This document shows positions 1 through 11,787 of a DNA stretch of 64,000 bases, piece by piece. The notes beneath the pieces were generated by a model. That model did not search any database, was not told the origin of the DNA, and saw only the letters and a list, made by a program, of their open reading frames with translations. The stretch spans positions 57,628,609 to 57,692,608 of the forward strand of contig CP136066.1 in NCBI GenBank assembly GCA_032622095.1, given 5' to 3'. The position numbers were made by a program, and so were the translations under genes. This DNA comes from Siphonodentalium dalli (taxonomy: Eukaryota; Mollusca; Scaphopoda; Gadilida; Siphonodentaliidae). How positions within the stretch are numbered: the stretch's first letter is position 1; every line of letters begins with the position of its first letter.

Positions 1-469
1 CCTCCATTCAGGGGGGGGGGTCGAAAAAAAATTCCAGACACGTATGCTACTTTTTTGCCAATGACCACTTTTTGGACCCACCCACCCCCGACCCCAATTT
101 TTGTTCCATTTCATAGAGTTTTTTCCAGCCATGTTTTGACACCCACCCCTTGTGGAACGCAAAATACAAACATACAGAGAATACCAGGACCAAATCTCCT
201 ACATTGAGATTCAGTGAATCTAGTAATAAACAGCAGGACTGGTCTCTAGCAGTTTATTCTTGACTGCAGTGGATTTTGTCCCTAGAAACATGAGTCAAAC
301 ACTTACAGATGTAAATGTTGCAGATAACATGGCAGTTCGGTCAGACATACTCTGACCCAGTAGACCACACTGCAGTTTTTGACGGCATCCCAAGATATGT
401 GATCATTAATCGTTTTTGTTAAATATCATATTTCCACAGCTCTGCAGGGTCATAACTATTCTAAGAATT
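1..469. other. Non-coding, no gene seen
   Basis: AT-rich sequence with a G run near the left edge. No open frame, RNA gene or splice-supported exon was recognised. Confidence 0.5.
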
Positions 470-1809
470 TGTTTAGTTGCTGATTACCACCACACCTATA
501 TATAATCATCCAGTATATCGTGCATCCATGAGTCTAATGGACGTTGTTTAAATATGTCAAAAGTGGCACCGCTAAAGTCATGCATGAGGATGGCAGTTGC
601 ACCAAAGCGGATACAAATATATTTAGCACTAATTTCCACCAAATTCACACACGTTCTTCTCTAATGATACGATGATTTAAATCACATTTGGTGTCGTTTG
701 GGTCACGGATGGCGAGAGGATATGCACTATCATTGATAAGATTGCTATTCTCCGATATCCACATATATAAGTTTATATATAGTCACACAGGCCATACCAT
801 ATCATTTTAAGGAGTTTTTGGGCGTTCACATTTCACAATCTCGACAAATGATGACCCAAGTAAGTCACTTGAACAATTTTATCTTCTCAACTGTCATATT
901 TAGATGGGGATGGCAATCAGGGCATTCACATAATGAAATAGCAAAAAGAGATACATAGAATAAGCATTAAACGTATATTTATCATTCTATTTAAGAGATA
1001 CATATATTCTTGCAAACTGAGAGACCTGGAACCGTCAGAGGGTTGCATATATATTATAACACAATTGAGTCTGTTCCATGCAATACAGTTTCCACAAAAA
1101 AGTTACAATTTGTCAAGAGATATGGAAATGTATCGAAGGCCTGTTCAAAAATAGTGGTATATATATTTTCTTCTGACATAAAAGAAAACGCAGTCAGTAG
1201 CACATGACTTTTCAGGATCCTCCAATACTGACATCTGACTCATCGACTGACATAAACAACTCAAAATCTCGCTCTGTGTCTGGCAACATGTAGCTGATAT
1301 ACCTGCGCAGCATCATTTCTTTTAAACTGAGAATATTTAGCCAATATATAGCACCATGAACAGAGGAGCACCTGTACATTTCTTTGAAACGTCTGCATCT
1401 TCATGGATATGTTAGCCAGGTGTCTTAGTCCAACCCACTAGATTGATTGATACATCTTTATATGTAAAACCCAATTGTCGTCTTTTATTTTTGCGAACTA
1501 ATGTGTTTATGATGTTCATGTATCATATTATAACGTCTGAAGTATACGCAGTTGTAATAAATAAAAACTTCATTATTGGTGAAACGGATTAATCGCGATA
1601 AACAAAATGACAATCGACAAGGTGATCCACTACTTATAGTCCATGACTGTGTAAGAATCGTGTTATGTGGTGCTATTTGAATAGAGAACATATGAGAATG
1701 CGCGTAACACTTTGAGCAAGAGTATTCTCTATTCCCAACAAATATCCACATCATGCAGATGGTTTCACATCACTGTAACCTGGGCAACGCCGGGTAACCC
1801 TGCTATTAG
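470..1809 (+). mobile_element. Non-autonomous Helitron-like element, copy 1 (3' part)
   Basis: The stretch is matched, in reverse complement, by 57783-59180 over about 1.35 kb. Its right end (about 1779-1809) has a GC-rich stem-loop around GGGCAACGCCGGGT, followed about 11 nt later by a CTRR-like end that is mutated here (CTATTAG) but intact as CTAG/T in the copy at 57783. A hairpin just upstream of a CTAG end inserted before T is the known signature of Helitron 3' termini. No Rep/helicase frame is present, so the element is non-autonomous. The 5' TC end was not located. Confidence 0.55.
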
Positions 1810-1856
1810 TTTATATATCTGCTCTGGGGGTTCGAAAATTAAGTGGGCATTTAATG
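1808..1856. mobile_element. Terminal fragment of the 480-bp MITE family
   Basis: CTGGGGGTTCGAAAATTAAG followed by a GTGGGC-type end matches the right terminus of the MITE at 17228-17711. Only about 50 bp is present, directly beside the Helitron-like 3' end. Confidence 0.5.
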
Positions 1857-2147
1857 TTGATGTTTCTTTCAAATACAGATTGCCAGTTCGGACAGACTGT
1901 ATCTCCGACGTGTAGTTTATTTCAGTCATGCATGCATTCATCGTTTTTCAACTTTCCACAATAAACGATAAACTGATACTGTCTTCTTGCTATTAATAAC
2001 CGACATCTGGGACAATTTGGGAATTAGCATGGGGTGTATAAATGTACTATATTTGAATACTAGCGTAACATTATTTTTCATTCCTCGTTTGGTTGTTGTG
2101 GGGGGTGCAAATTTTGATTCATTTCTGATTATATACACCCATAATAG

Positions 2148-2252
2148 AACACCTTCGGAATAGCGAACATTCGGAATAGCGAACATTCGGAATAATGAAT
2201 CTTCGGAATAGCGAACATTCGGAATAATGAACCTTCGGAATAGAGAACCCTA
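2148..2252. repeat. 16-bp tandem repeat, about six copies
   Basis: A 16-bp unit (AACATTCGGAATAGCG and close variants such as AATAATG endings) repeats about six times. It is a simple minisatellite with no coding signal. Confidence 0.8.
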
Positions 2253-2309
2253 CCCGTTCTAGTGACACATTTTCGATTTACAGAAGAGACAAAACATCCA
2301 AGTTCGAAG

Positions 2310-2705
2310 CTGTTTAATTGGAGTCTACTCTGATGACACTTCCGCTTAGTAGGGAATCGTGCTGAAGAATCGGTAGCCGTCCAGAACTTTCGTACTGAAC
2401 TGTTGGATAAAAATAAACTAAGTTATAACCAGTTGGGGGTCTACTCTTATGACGTTTGCGCTTAGTAGGGGTCGCGCTATTTAAAATATTATGTTTGTTT
2501 CTCGAACTAAAGAATCGGCAGGGTCCAGAACCTTTCGAACTGAATTAATGGATACAATATTATCCCAGTTCGATACAGTTGGAGCCTACTTTTATGACGC
2601 TTACACTTAGGGAATCCCGCTATTTTAAATATTTTGTTTGGTTCTCGAACTGAATAATCAGCAGGCGTCCAGAAACGTTCGTACCGAGCTAATGGCGCTA
2701 ATCTA
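2310..2705. repeat. Degenerate tandem repeat, three units
   Basis: Three diverged units of about 115-150 bp each hold a GGAGTCTACTCT(G/T)ATGAC-like block, then CGCTTAGTAGGG and a TCCAGAAC(T/C)TTCG block. The reading frames are broken, so this is a degraded satellite-like array. Confidence 0.6.
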
Positions 2706-3799
2706 CTTAGACAATACTTGCATTGTATATCCATAATTATGTCGTACACCAACCACCCGTGCAGTGGTTCGATTACAGCTTATATGCAAGAGAAATTAAA
2801 GTTAATGATTCATAACGTTCGCCACCAAGAAGGCTGAACGTTTTGTTGTGTGATATGAGTCCGTCAGCATGCAGGTCATGCGAGGTGTTGTGCTGTTATC
2901 GCCCCATCCAATGCTCTCCCCGCATCAATTATGGCGTTGCAGTCTGCTGACGAACCCGCCTTAGGAACAAACTGGCTACGCTCATGTCTGTGGGTTAATT
3001 AATGTCAACGTATACGGCAATCGTTTTGCGATATTCTTTTAGCGGTATTTTCTCTCTTGAAAAGTTCCCAAATAGAACCATTTTTATCTGAGTTATTAAT
3101 AGACCACCAACATCTTGGAATTTACGTAATTTTCTCCAATTTTCTCAAATAAATGTGGGGGAGGGATTTCAAAAAGTTTTGTGATAGTCTTGTAGAGGAT
3201 CTGTTCCGTTATATTGTCTAAACTATCGCTAGGAAATACGTATAAACAACAATGAATAAGTTTTATAGACCCACTCTATATCTCCCATAGTAAATTCATG
3301 CGTGCCTCCAGCCAATTATCGATCGTTGGTTGTGTATTTTTTCACCCACAATACAACACTCAAAATAGTATCCATATAATTATTGTCTACTCTCTGATCT
3401 GTCCATCTATTTATGACATTAGCGGGATTTTTGATTATATATTGTAAATATTTGACTAGGTATATGATCAGTATGTGTTTCATCCCGGTTGACAGCCCCG
3501 TGTTGTCAATATCCGATTATGTGTAAACATGCATGCATGTAGTGGTGTTTGAATACATGTTTATCGGAGTAATTCGTCTCGTAAAACGTCAATGAGGGGT
3601 GGCGACCTATAGCGGCCACATGGTGCGTGCTCATCGTCGTTCTAACAGTACTGCCTAGGATACAGTTTACATGAATGTTCGACAGTTCGAGAGTCGCGCA
3701 TACTATATAACTTCAGTTGCAATTTTATTTAGTTGGAATACAAATTTCGACCACTGTCTTCAGAGCGAAGAATGTACTGCTTTGGGTCGATATCAATGT
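2706..3799. other. Non-coding, no gene seen
   Basis: No feature was recognised apart from short AT-rich palindromes. Frames are short and have no domain or splice support. Confidence 0.5.
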
Positions 3800-4115
3800 A
3801 ATACGCCATGTCACTATAACTCCCGTCCATTTTCGTTGTTTTAGTGCTACATTTCAAAGTTCTGGAGTAGCATATCCATATATATGGAAGTCATGAATAT
3901 TCAAAAGCTCCGTATATGCATGAAATGGTACCCCAGAAGTTTCACCGATAGCTGTAGCACTACAACCACGGAACCGGGGCTGATTAATCTCGGAAACTGC
4001 GGAACCGGACCATGTGGATCCTGTCGCCATATGGCCGCTAGTTGGTGACTGGGCGTATTAAAGCCAGCCTCAGTTGTGAAGTGAAAAGAATCCAAGTGTT
4101 CCAAGTGAATACTGA
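3800..4115. repeat. Dispersed repeat related to 29715-30260
   Basis: The blocks TTTCAAAGTTCTGGA, CATATATGGAA, TGAATATTCA, GGAACCGG and GTTCCAAGTG occur in the same order as in 30080-30260, so this is a diverged copy of one dispersed element. It has no coding content. Confidence 0.5.
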
Positions 4116-4469
4116 TTGAAAACTATGTGTATCTTGGACAATATGACCATAATATATGTCTGAGTGTCATTTTATATTATCTCAATAATGTATATATATT
4201 CAGTTACAATATGTTATATGCGTCACTTATAACAGTTGAACCCTGACAAATACTTTAAAAGCGCAAATGTTTCAATATAACGTCATGTGTCAGTTTGGTT
4301 CCACATTGTTCCAAGTGCGAAAATTCCTACCCCACAGTCACAATCTTATAAATAGACGAAATACCGTCAACTCGGCAACAGTTGCAGTAACACTGCGCGA
4401 AAGAATATATATTTATCTACATGCAGGTATAAGCGTGACCTTTGAATTCATTCTGGTGTGGTAGCATTT

Positions 4470-4965
4470 GCTTTCCAAACTTTAAAAATCGATTATCTTG
4501 AAAACATAAAAAATGCACATCGGACAACTTGGAACTCAGGTCGCGATATGACAAGGTTGTGTTATTCTACGAGATATGATTCGGCAAATAACAATTCATT
4601 AGCGTTCCATCCATCGTTATTTTGGGTGGGGATATTTCGTTTTAAATGTAAATTGTTGCGTGTATCCACTTACAAACACATACTTTCATTAACGACCGGC
4701 TCATATACTCTGAAAAACACTTTACATGGTTACAGCCATTTTCCAACTATTTAAAAATATTCGCACAAAGGTGAATACCATATCAGGGGGTAGACTAACA
4801 CGGAACGCTTTTTGTCCATGCCATGTAAATGGCTCGTTTTGTTTGGGTCCCATATATATACTAACGAACCAAAGTCGGACACTTTAGTTATATATAGACT
4901 ATATCTTATTTTGTGACGTCACCAATTATTATCAAATACGACGCTTTTGAATTTGTGCGAGCACT
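4470..4965 (+). repeat. Dispersed repeat family (copies at 46060-46375 and 47290-47450)
   Basis: Shared blocks are ACATGGTTACAGCCATTTTC, ATATCAGGGG(T)AGACTAAC, CCCATATATATA(C/G)TAACGAACC and TAGACTAT(A/G)TCT. The three copies are in direct orientation and substantially diverged. The short open frames inside are not conserved between copies, so coding is unlikely. Confidence 0.6.
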
Positions 4966-5074
4966 TTTGTCGCAAACTAGATTGGTGGGCTTAAAGCATT
5001 AATGTCGTAACTTGACAATCTTGTTACTGTGTCTTTCGATTACTGGTATTGCAAATTGCACACACAGGCGACAT

Positions 5075-5102
5075 GTTTTATATATATATATATATATATA
5101 CA
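5075..5102. repeat. (TA)n microsatellite
   Basis: An uninterrupted run of TA dinucleotides of about 24 bp. Confidence 0.9.
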
Positions 5103-5229
5103 TGTTGGTTCTCAGTCAGGAATAAAGGCAGCACACCAGGGACGATCAGATAATATCCTACATCAAAGGAAGAACGTAATTATCGATGAGGATGAGTACA
5201 TGTATAACCCCATTTATTATACATAAAGC

Positions 5230-6479
5230 TATTTGAGCGTGCATAAAAAGTTAAACTGTACTTTTCTGGTCAAGGGGTGTGTAAACTTAGTGCAGATATA
5301 CATATTGCTTTGTGGGCAGTTGAGATTATCGGTTGAGATCATCAATCTATACTCATGAAGCATTTGGAACAATTGGAATTACGGGCAGTTTACGAACTGC
5401 CCATAAATCGATGAGCTAGCGAAACGTTGGTCTCAGCATGACAAAACTGCCCGTAAATGTGCACTCACATCTTCCAGTTCAGCGTGTGGTGTTTTGAAAT
5501 AGAGAAAAATTATGAACTGTAACTTTTACAATTCATGCAAACTCAATCCTATCGTGTCCTATCCTTTGTAACTCTGTCGGTGTTTAAAGGAAATAAAAGT
5601 AGAGTAAATGCTAAAAATTATTGCTCATAAAAATATCGTAGCAGTTGGACTAGACTATGGGATGGAATAGTCATATAAATCCGTTAGGTTTAGGTAAGGT
5701 AAAGAACTTTACACAAAGGATTTGTTACTAATTCTCGACAAAATTAGCGTTAAAAATTACTAATTGTTGGAAACATCCAATACAATAAATGTCCCAATCA
5801 GCTGACGATAGTTTATGAATTAATAATATCTTACTCTCCCGGTGGGGACTCTACGCAGAAGGCAGAACACATCGCATTGGTTTGATCACAAGATAAATGA
5901 AATATAATTGTATACAACATAATGACAGACAGACATATGACGCAAGCTAGAAGCTTTCCCTATCAAATACTTCAATCACATGTATATTATTCATTATTCC
6001 GAAAGTTACACATTGAGCTGATCGCAAGGACGATTTTTGTTATCATATTTCCAAAGTAACACATATCCCAGATAACAAGTTCATCAAATATAGAATGCCT
6101 GATTGTTGTGAGATAAGGGTGAAACGCTATGAAATCAATCGTCTGAAATTCATCATGAATAATCAACAATTCCTGGGGATGTCTAGACGTGTTCCAGATA
6201 TTGTATGATGCGGATACGCAAGAGATTATTATGCACAGTGTTGATGATCGATGGTAGAAATTGCTACAATAACTTGTGTTCAGGATTTTGTCGTTAGAAC
6301 TTTAAATATTGTGTTACAAATCTTTACACTGGGACAAAATGTGGTTTAGTAATTTTCAAGTTAAAATTTAAAGCGACACCAGCATGTTTAGGCCTAAACA
6401 TTGACATATACCGTAATTATTATTAGCTCCTATTTGGAGGTGATCCTAAACATGACTGTAAAATTCAAAACAATTCTCC
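5230..6479. other. Non-coding, no gene seen
   Basis: Contains a short hairpin at about 5384-5403 (GGGCAGTTTACGAACTGCCC) and otherwise unremarkable AT-rich sequence. Confidence 0.5.
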
Positions 6480-6830
6480 AATAATTGATGGCTCACATCC
6501 AGAGGTCACCCTGAAGTTCCCCGTGAGGGCCCGGGTAGAATAGAATAAGAATTCCCTAATGTGGCATCCTAAGGCGGCCGTATCACATGAGGTATCGACC
6601 TGCGGGTACGGCCTAGCTTATGATCCTCTTTGGTCCTACATCTCTTCAAGGCGGGTGGTTGAGTTGACCCAGCTCAATCAATTGGCTAGTCACTATATGT
6701 AGTGAATAACGGGTCACCGCTTCAGCTATGTACTAATCTTTGGCCCGACTATAATTCGAAGGGTAGTCCGAGGCGGATGCTGGGCTAGTTGTCGGTTATT
6801 TGCTTTTCATATAAAAAAAAACAACAACGT
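6480..6830 (+). mobile_element. LINE 5' untranslated region (inferred)
   Basis: A relatively GC-rich block (GAGGGCCCGGGTAGAATAG, GGTATCGACCTGCGGGTACG, AATTCGAAGGGTAGTCCGAGG) lies immediately upstream of, and co-linear with, the ORF1 remnant. Its position suggests the 5' UTR of the same non-LTR retrotransposon. The link is by adjacency, not by a second copy in this window. Confidence 0.45.
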
Positions 6831-7427
6831 GGGAATGACCACCCGCCAAGTTCCACTGATGCTGAGGTCTATCCTCAGTACTTGGTACTTTGTTTTGGTC
6901 CAAATGTCAAGAGACCTTATGTATTTGTGACTGGTAAAATGCTCCAAACCATAGCTGGAAAATTAAAATCTGTCAAACCGATCAGGACTGGGCCACTCAG
7001 TGTCTCTCTTCTGGTCGAATGTTCCAGAAAGATTCAAGATGACGCTCTTGTGCAATTAACATCTATTGCGCAAACACCAGTGTTGGTTACTCCTCACAAG
7101 ACATTGAACAGTTGCAGAGCTGTGTTGAGATCTCGCGATATAGCTGATTCTTCTGAGATATTGGCTGATCAGTTAGCACCACAGTGAGTTACAGAAGTCC
7201 GAAGATTTACGAAGACAGTTGATGGTCAAAACGTTCAGTTGAACATATATCTTCTTACCTTTAATCGGGGCGAACATCCACCGCCATTGAAAGTACATAT
7301 AAGAACATATGTTCCAAACCCATTCCGATGTTTTAAATGCCCTGGGTGTGGCCATGGCCAGTAACATTGTAAATGTAGAGAAACCATATGTGCACGATGT
7401 TCTATTTCTGGTCATGATATATTATAA
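6830..7427 (+). pseudogene. Broken LINE ORF1 (gag-like, CCHC zinc knuckles)
   Basis: Remnant of the nucleic-acid-binding ORF1 protein of a jockey-like non-LTR retrotransposon. The frame is open to 7187 and includes LNSCRAVLRSRDIADSSE, typical of such gag-like proteins. It stops at TGA 7185-7187, then continues in the same frame (VTEVRRFT, then VHIRTYVPNPFRCFKC) through TAA at 7362-7364 and 7425-7427. Two zinc-knuckle motifs are visible: C-x2-C-x4-H-x4-C with a stop inside, then C-x2-C-x4-H. No reverse transcriptase follows, so the copy is interrupted by the repeat array at about 7440. Three in-frame stops and no frameshift suggest a fairly young, dead insertion. Confidence 0.75.
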
Positions 7428-7439
7428 GGATTGTACGAC

Positions 7440-7965
7440 TCTTAGAAACTGTTCAAACCACTCCTGTATGTAGCCCGTGCTACTGGATTTAATTTTGAAA
7501 TCCAAGATGGCCGCTAGTGGCCATGTTTAATGCCAAATGACACCGAAATGACTCTTTTCCCATCTAAATGTCAATGTCAACATCCATGATAAATTGCATC
7601 TTGATCCAATAGTACTACATGCAGCCTGTTCCAAAGGATTTATTCATGCAAAGAGTAAAATCCAATTGGCTGCCGGCGGCCATATGTTATTGCCAAATGT
7701 CAATATTAATCCCCATGACAAATTTCATGATGATCAGACCAAATTTAGCAGGTCCTAATGAATTGCATTTTGAAATCCAATATGGCAGGCGACGGCTATG
7801 TTTTTTTACCGGTTGACCCCAAAATGACTCCCCTCTCATCTACATCTCAATGTAAACAGCCATGACAAATTTCATACTTATCTAACCAAATGTACGACCT
7901 GTATCCCGTGCTAATAGAAATTGTTGACAGACATATCCACGCATGTCGCACGACGCACACACGGA
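7440..7965 (-). repeat. Tandem array of 'ATGGCCGC' units, three copies
   Basis: Three units of about 120-160 bp each contain a (C)CAA(G/T)ATGGC(C/A)GC(T/C) block, AATGACTC, a TCTACATCTCAATGT-like block and CATGACAAATTTCAT. The array is the reverse complement of the longer one at 13262-14300. Confidence 0.7.
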
Positions 7966-8979
7966 CGACGGATACCAACCGTTGGCAATAGCTCATACTT
8001 TACAAAGTAAAGATGAGATTAAAACTTGTTATCGATATCGGATCGTACTCTCGGGATCCAGATAAACATAAACATACAGGTTTTAACTAATAAATAATAT
8101 ATCGATTTAATACTTGTGTTGTGAAACTGAAGAACAATTTATGTCTGTCATGCTACCGGATCATGTGATCCTGTGCCCCCCCCCCCCCCCTAGACTGATG
8201 GACATGAACGCATCCGAACTGATGGGGGAATTGTTAGCATACGTAGCATGGTTACTTCTGCGGACTCCAACAGGTATATTCTTATATTTGGGCTACATAT
8301 CTGGGTGTCAATAAATAGAAGACATATTTTCTTCTTCGTAAATAATTGAATAATGAACGTGTCAATGACACTGTAGTTCAATTTGGAGAGGGGATAATAT
8401 TTCATGCGTTACAGTCAATGTAGGTTATCCTGACGATCGATATGAAGTCTGTGACGATCGGATGAGAGGTGTGACTGTCACATATATGGTGTGCCGTATG
8501 ATTTAGTCATGCAAAGAAAATATAAGTTGGCCGCTGGTGGCCATGAGCTAACACAAGTGATGGACTATCTTCCTACGCATACCGTCATGCGGCATATCTC
8601 CTAGTGTGTGAATACCTATGACTGATATACTGAGACAGACGGACCCACACATTAGAATTTTCAAGATGAACCCAGATACGTCACATGGGTCGATAGCGAT
8701 GCATTTGCATGTCGATACTACCTATATGTATCGCTACTAATCAGTAACAACTTCCTAATTGGTCGATATTTACTGTACAGTTTGCAGTAGGTATCCTTTT
8801 GGGCATAGTTAAATTTGCGGCGGTACCAAATTAATAGCAGAAAATAGCGAATATCATTGACAGAACATGCCACGGTTATTGATTCTAGTGTCTGTATTAG
8901 TTAAATAAATGTGTCAATGACACTGCAGCTCAACTTGGATGGTGCATAATTTCATGTGTTACATTCAATGGAGTGATTA
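7966..8979. other. Non-coding, with a short direct duplication
   Basis: A C14 run lies near 8177-8190. The segments 8355-8430 and 8910-8975 are diverged direct repeats (GTGTCAATGACACTG, then ATTTCATG(C/T)GTTACA). The second ends next to the left terminus of the TIR transposon. A fragment of the 'GGCCGC' repeat lies at about 8490-8550. Confidence 0.5.
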
Positions 8980-9050
8980 CACGCCCGATAACCCTATAGG
9001 CTGGTGGCTGTGTGTAGACATATTGCTGTAGTGATATTGTGTGGCGGTTT
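8980..9050 (+). repeat. Left TIR of transposon copy 1
   Basis: Pairs with 13123-13192. Both arms share CACGCCCGATAACCCTATAG, then GGTGGCTGTG and ATATTGCTGTAGTGATATTG. Mismatches are scattered near the inner end. Confidence 0.85.
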
Positions 9051-10109
9051 TCACACGTGTGCTCAGAATTTGAGAAAAATCATAAATTCTGGAATCCACC
9101 CGGCGAGAACGCTTATGGCATTAAATAGGACCATGACTGGTGTATTCATACACCATTTGTGATAGCCGTGTGCCTTTAGATATTTTTTTTATTACTTAAT
9201 TTGTCGAATTTTACAACCGGTTTTTGTCGTTTATCAAAGAAACTACCTAATGTAATTGGTAGAAATCTCGATATGTAGGTTTCATGTACACATGTCACTA
9301 GATGCACATTCCATTGATACAATGAAACCAAAATCCACCATAAAAGACATATTTTTCGTGGAAAAATATTGATTTTCCTGAGTGTCATATCACAAATTTA
9401 TGACAGGCATATTGCCTCCGCAGATAGGCTCATGGCAAAGCACAAACTTGTTATGATAGGCAAGTGGCATTGTTGATAGGCACGTCGTAAATATTGACCA
9501 AGCTCCAATTTAGCACTTTAAAGCCAACAATATGCAACTTCTGGCATATATTATTTTATAAATACACTCTGGAATGATTATTCATTCATTCATATAAAAT
9601 AGACAGAACCACACATATGTGTGCATGATGTGAAAATTAACGCACGAGTTTGTTGCGCGGAATGTTACAACGTTACAACGATGGGGCGCGAGTTGTAACT
9701 TGCAGCATAATTTAATTTTCTCACCACGCACACATAATGTGTGGTTGTGTTTTATTACACACCCACTAGAACTATTCAACATCGAAATTTAGCGTTTATT
9801 GATTCGTTTCTGTCGTAATTTATAGCCATTTTTATCAAACTGATAGGCGACTTTATTAATAAAGTTTGTAGTTCTTGTTCAAAAGATAAAGTTGACGTAA
9901 TTTGTTACTCGTGACGTCGACGTTTTCCGTATTGTATACGTATTGAATACGCTGGTAAAGATATTGTATGGGCTACACTGCTCAATATAAGAAAATTAAC
10001 ACAATAGGTGTGTAATAAATATATAATTTGACTTGCGTGTTTGGCAACCGACAATAACACTATATTTATTGGAACTAATATATTTTTCGTTCTCGTTTCA
10101 GTTGCAAGC

Positions 10110-11787
10110 ATGGCACTCAAATATAAATGTTTTAACTGCGGGACAAAATTTGCTGACCTCGAGAATATCGTTGATCATATTGTTGATTTACACAAAGACG
10201 AAGAACTCCGGTATCTGGAAATTATTTTCGACACAAAAAGTGGGACAGAAAAGTATGCCAAAGAGGTTCATTCGGGAATAGTTCCGGCGGACTTAAAACG
10301 GGAGGGAAAACGTATTGTTGTGAATAATGAAAAAACATTTATTCTCAATATTCATTCGAAGGTGAAAAGGTTAAACACACCAGTTAAAAGGACGCTTGAC
10401 TTTGGTTCCGAGACCGTACAACATGATAGTTTCGATGATGACGATGATCTCGATGAACTTGACAGAGACACCATGAACTTTAATGATGATGCCCGTGATG
10501 GTCACTTCGAAGTAGAATTATCACAACTGTCCAGGATGCTACCCGATGTGTTACGAAATCTAGAACGCGAGGGCCAGGTCGACATGTTTATGAAGTTTAA
10601 TCGTTTGGTTGCACAGGACGAGTTACCTCTTGATAACATTTGCTATATCCTTTTCCTGGATGCGGTAAATTGGTTTTCCACATCGAATACATCGTTCATG
10701 AGATATCAGGAAGCAACCAGAGAATTTTGGAAGGCGGGATATCGACCTTTTCATGGAAAATTCATCAGATTCATGGGTGGTATCAGGAACTTGGGACAAG
10801 TTCTGGGGGGCGTAACCGAGAAAGGGTGGTTCAATCCACACGATTCCCGCATAAATTTTGCTGTACCCAGCATGTACCCAGCATGTACCCAGCATGTACC
10901 CAGCAAGAGTTGCTTGTTGTCCGCCAAACCTACAATGTCGTTTCTTCCTGGAATTTGTGACGAAGCAATTCAGAATATTGCAGAAAATGTGGATCGAAAA
11001 GTAATAAAAATTGCGGTTGTTGGGGAAAAAATATGCAGAGGTAAGGGGAAGATTATGGGAGACGTCGATTGCTGGGGCCACGAAACTGAACCGACGTTAA
11101 AGCAAAAGAAGACAGCACTGTTCGACGATAGAGCGATGGTGATCAAATGCATGAGCCGAACGAATGGAAGTGGACGATATTAAACTGTTGAATATGATAC
11201 CAAACTCATCGGCAGTTGAACTACTTAACCTCTTGCAAGCGTTGGTGACAAGAATGGCCGAGATCAACCATAATCTAAAGGACGGTGCTGAATCAGCTCG
11301 GCTGACAGAAGACAAGTTCAAGAAGCTGGCTGGCAGTAATTGGATCAAGTCCAGGTTTCATCCTGTAATATGTTTGATGCGGACGAAACGAAGCGAATTG
11401 ATCCAACATTTTGACGACAGTTTGGAAATCGTAACAGAACTGTCACATATTGGAAGTGTACTCAATGGGAAGCAGGAATATTGTTGTCCTTCCAATTATG
11501 TTGTGGTGTCTGAGCAACTGAACCTTCATGAACTCAATGAACATTATACAGGGTCGGAAAGTGAGCATATGGAACAACGAACTGACGAATGGTTTGCACT
11601 GAGGAAGACAGCAAAAGTTACGGGTAGTACCGCGTTCAATGCCGTTGGAGCCGGTTTGTTAAAATCCCAACATGAACATATCAGAATGCTGGAAGGGCAC
11701 GATAAACCAAGCCCAGACGAGGAAACAAAGAGGCGATTCGAATACGGGACAGAGCATGAAATTTCTGAGATATGCATTACAGTTTAA
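10110..11787 (+). pseudogene. Transposon-borne C2H2 zinc-finger / YqaJ-like nuclease gene, frameshifted and C-terminally short
   Basis: The first frame (10110-11183, 357 aa) starts at the first ATG, 9 nt after a good splice acceptor (TTCTCGTTTCAG, ending 10101), so an upstream non-coding exon is likely. Residues 5-30 hold a C-x2-C-x12-H-x4-H zinc finger, and an acidic stretch (DDDDDLDELD) follows near residue 110. One extra G near 11164 shifts the frame; the second frame (11164-11787, 207 aa) continues the protein. It carries QRTDEWFALR, KVTGS and YGTEHEISEI, the N-terminal motifs of YqaJ/lambda-exonuclease-type PD-(D/E)xK nucleases. The frame stops directly after them, before the catalytic D...ExK core. 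AATAAA (11831-11836) follows 44 nt after the stop. The family assignment is from motifs only. Confidence 0.7.
10864..10906 (+). repeat. 11-bp tandem repeat inside the ZnF-YqaJ frame
   Basis: GTACCCAGCAT is repeated about four times. Eleven is not a multiple of three, so each repeat changes reading frame locally (read here as PSMYPACTQHVPS). Confidence 0.85.

Noticed and set aside
10623-11081. 152-aa minus-strand frame (repeated at 38613-39071)
   Set aside because: Antisense shadow of the ZnF-YqaJ gene. Its conservation between copies simply follows transposon identity.
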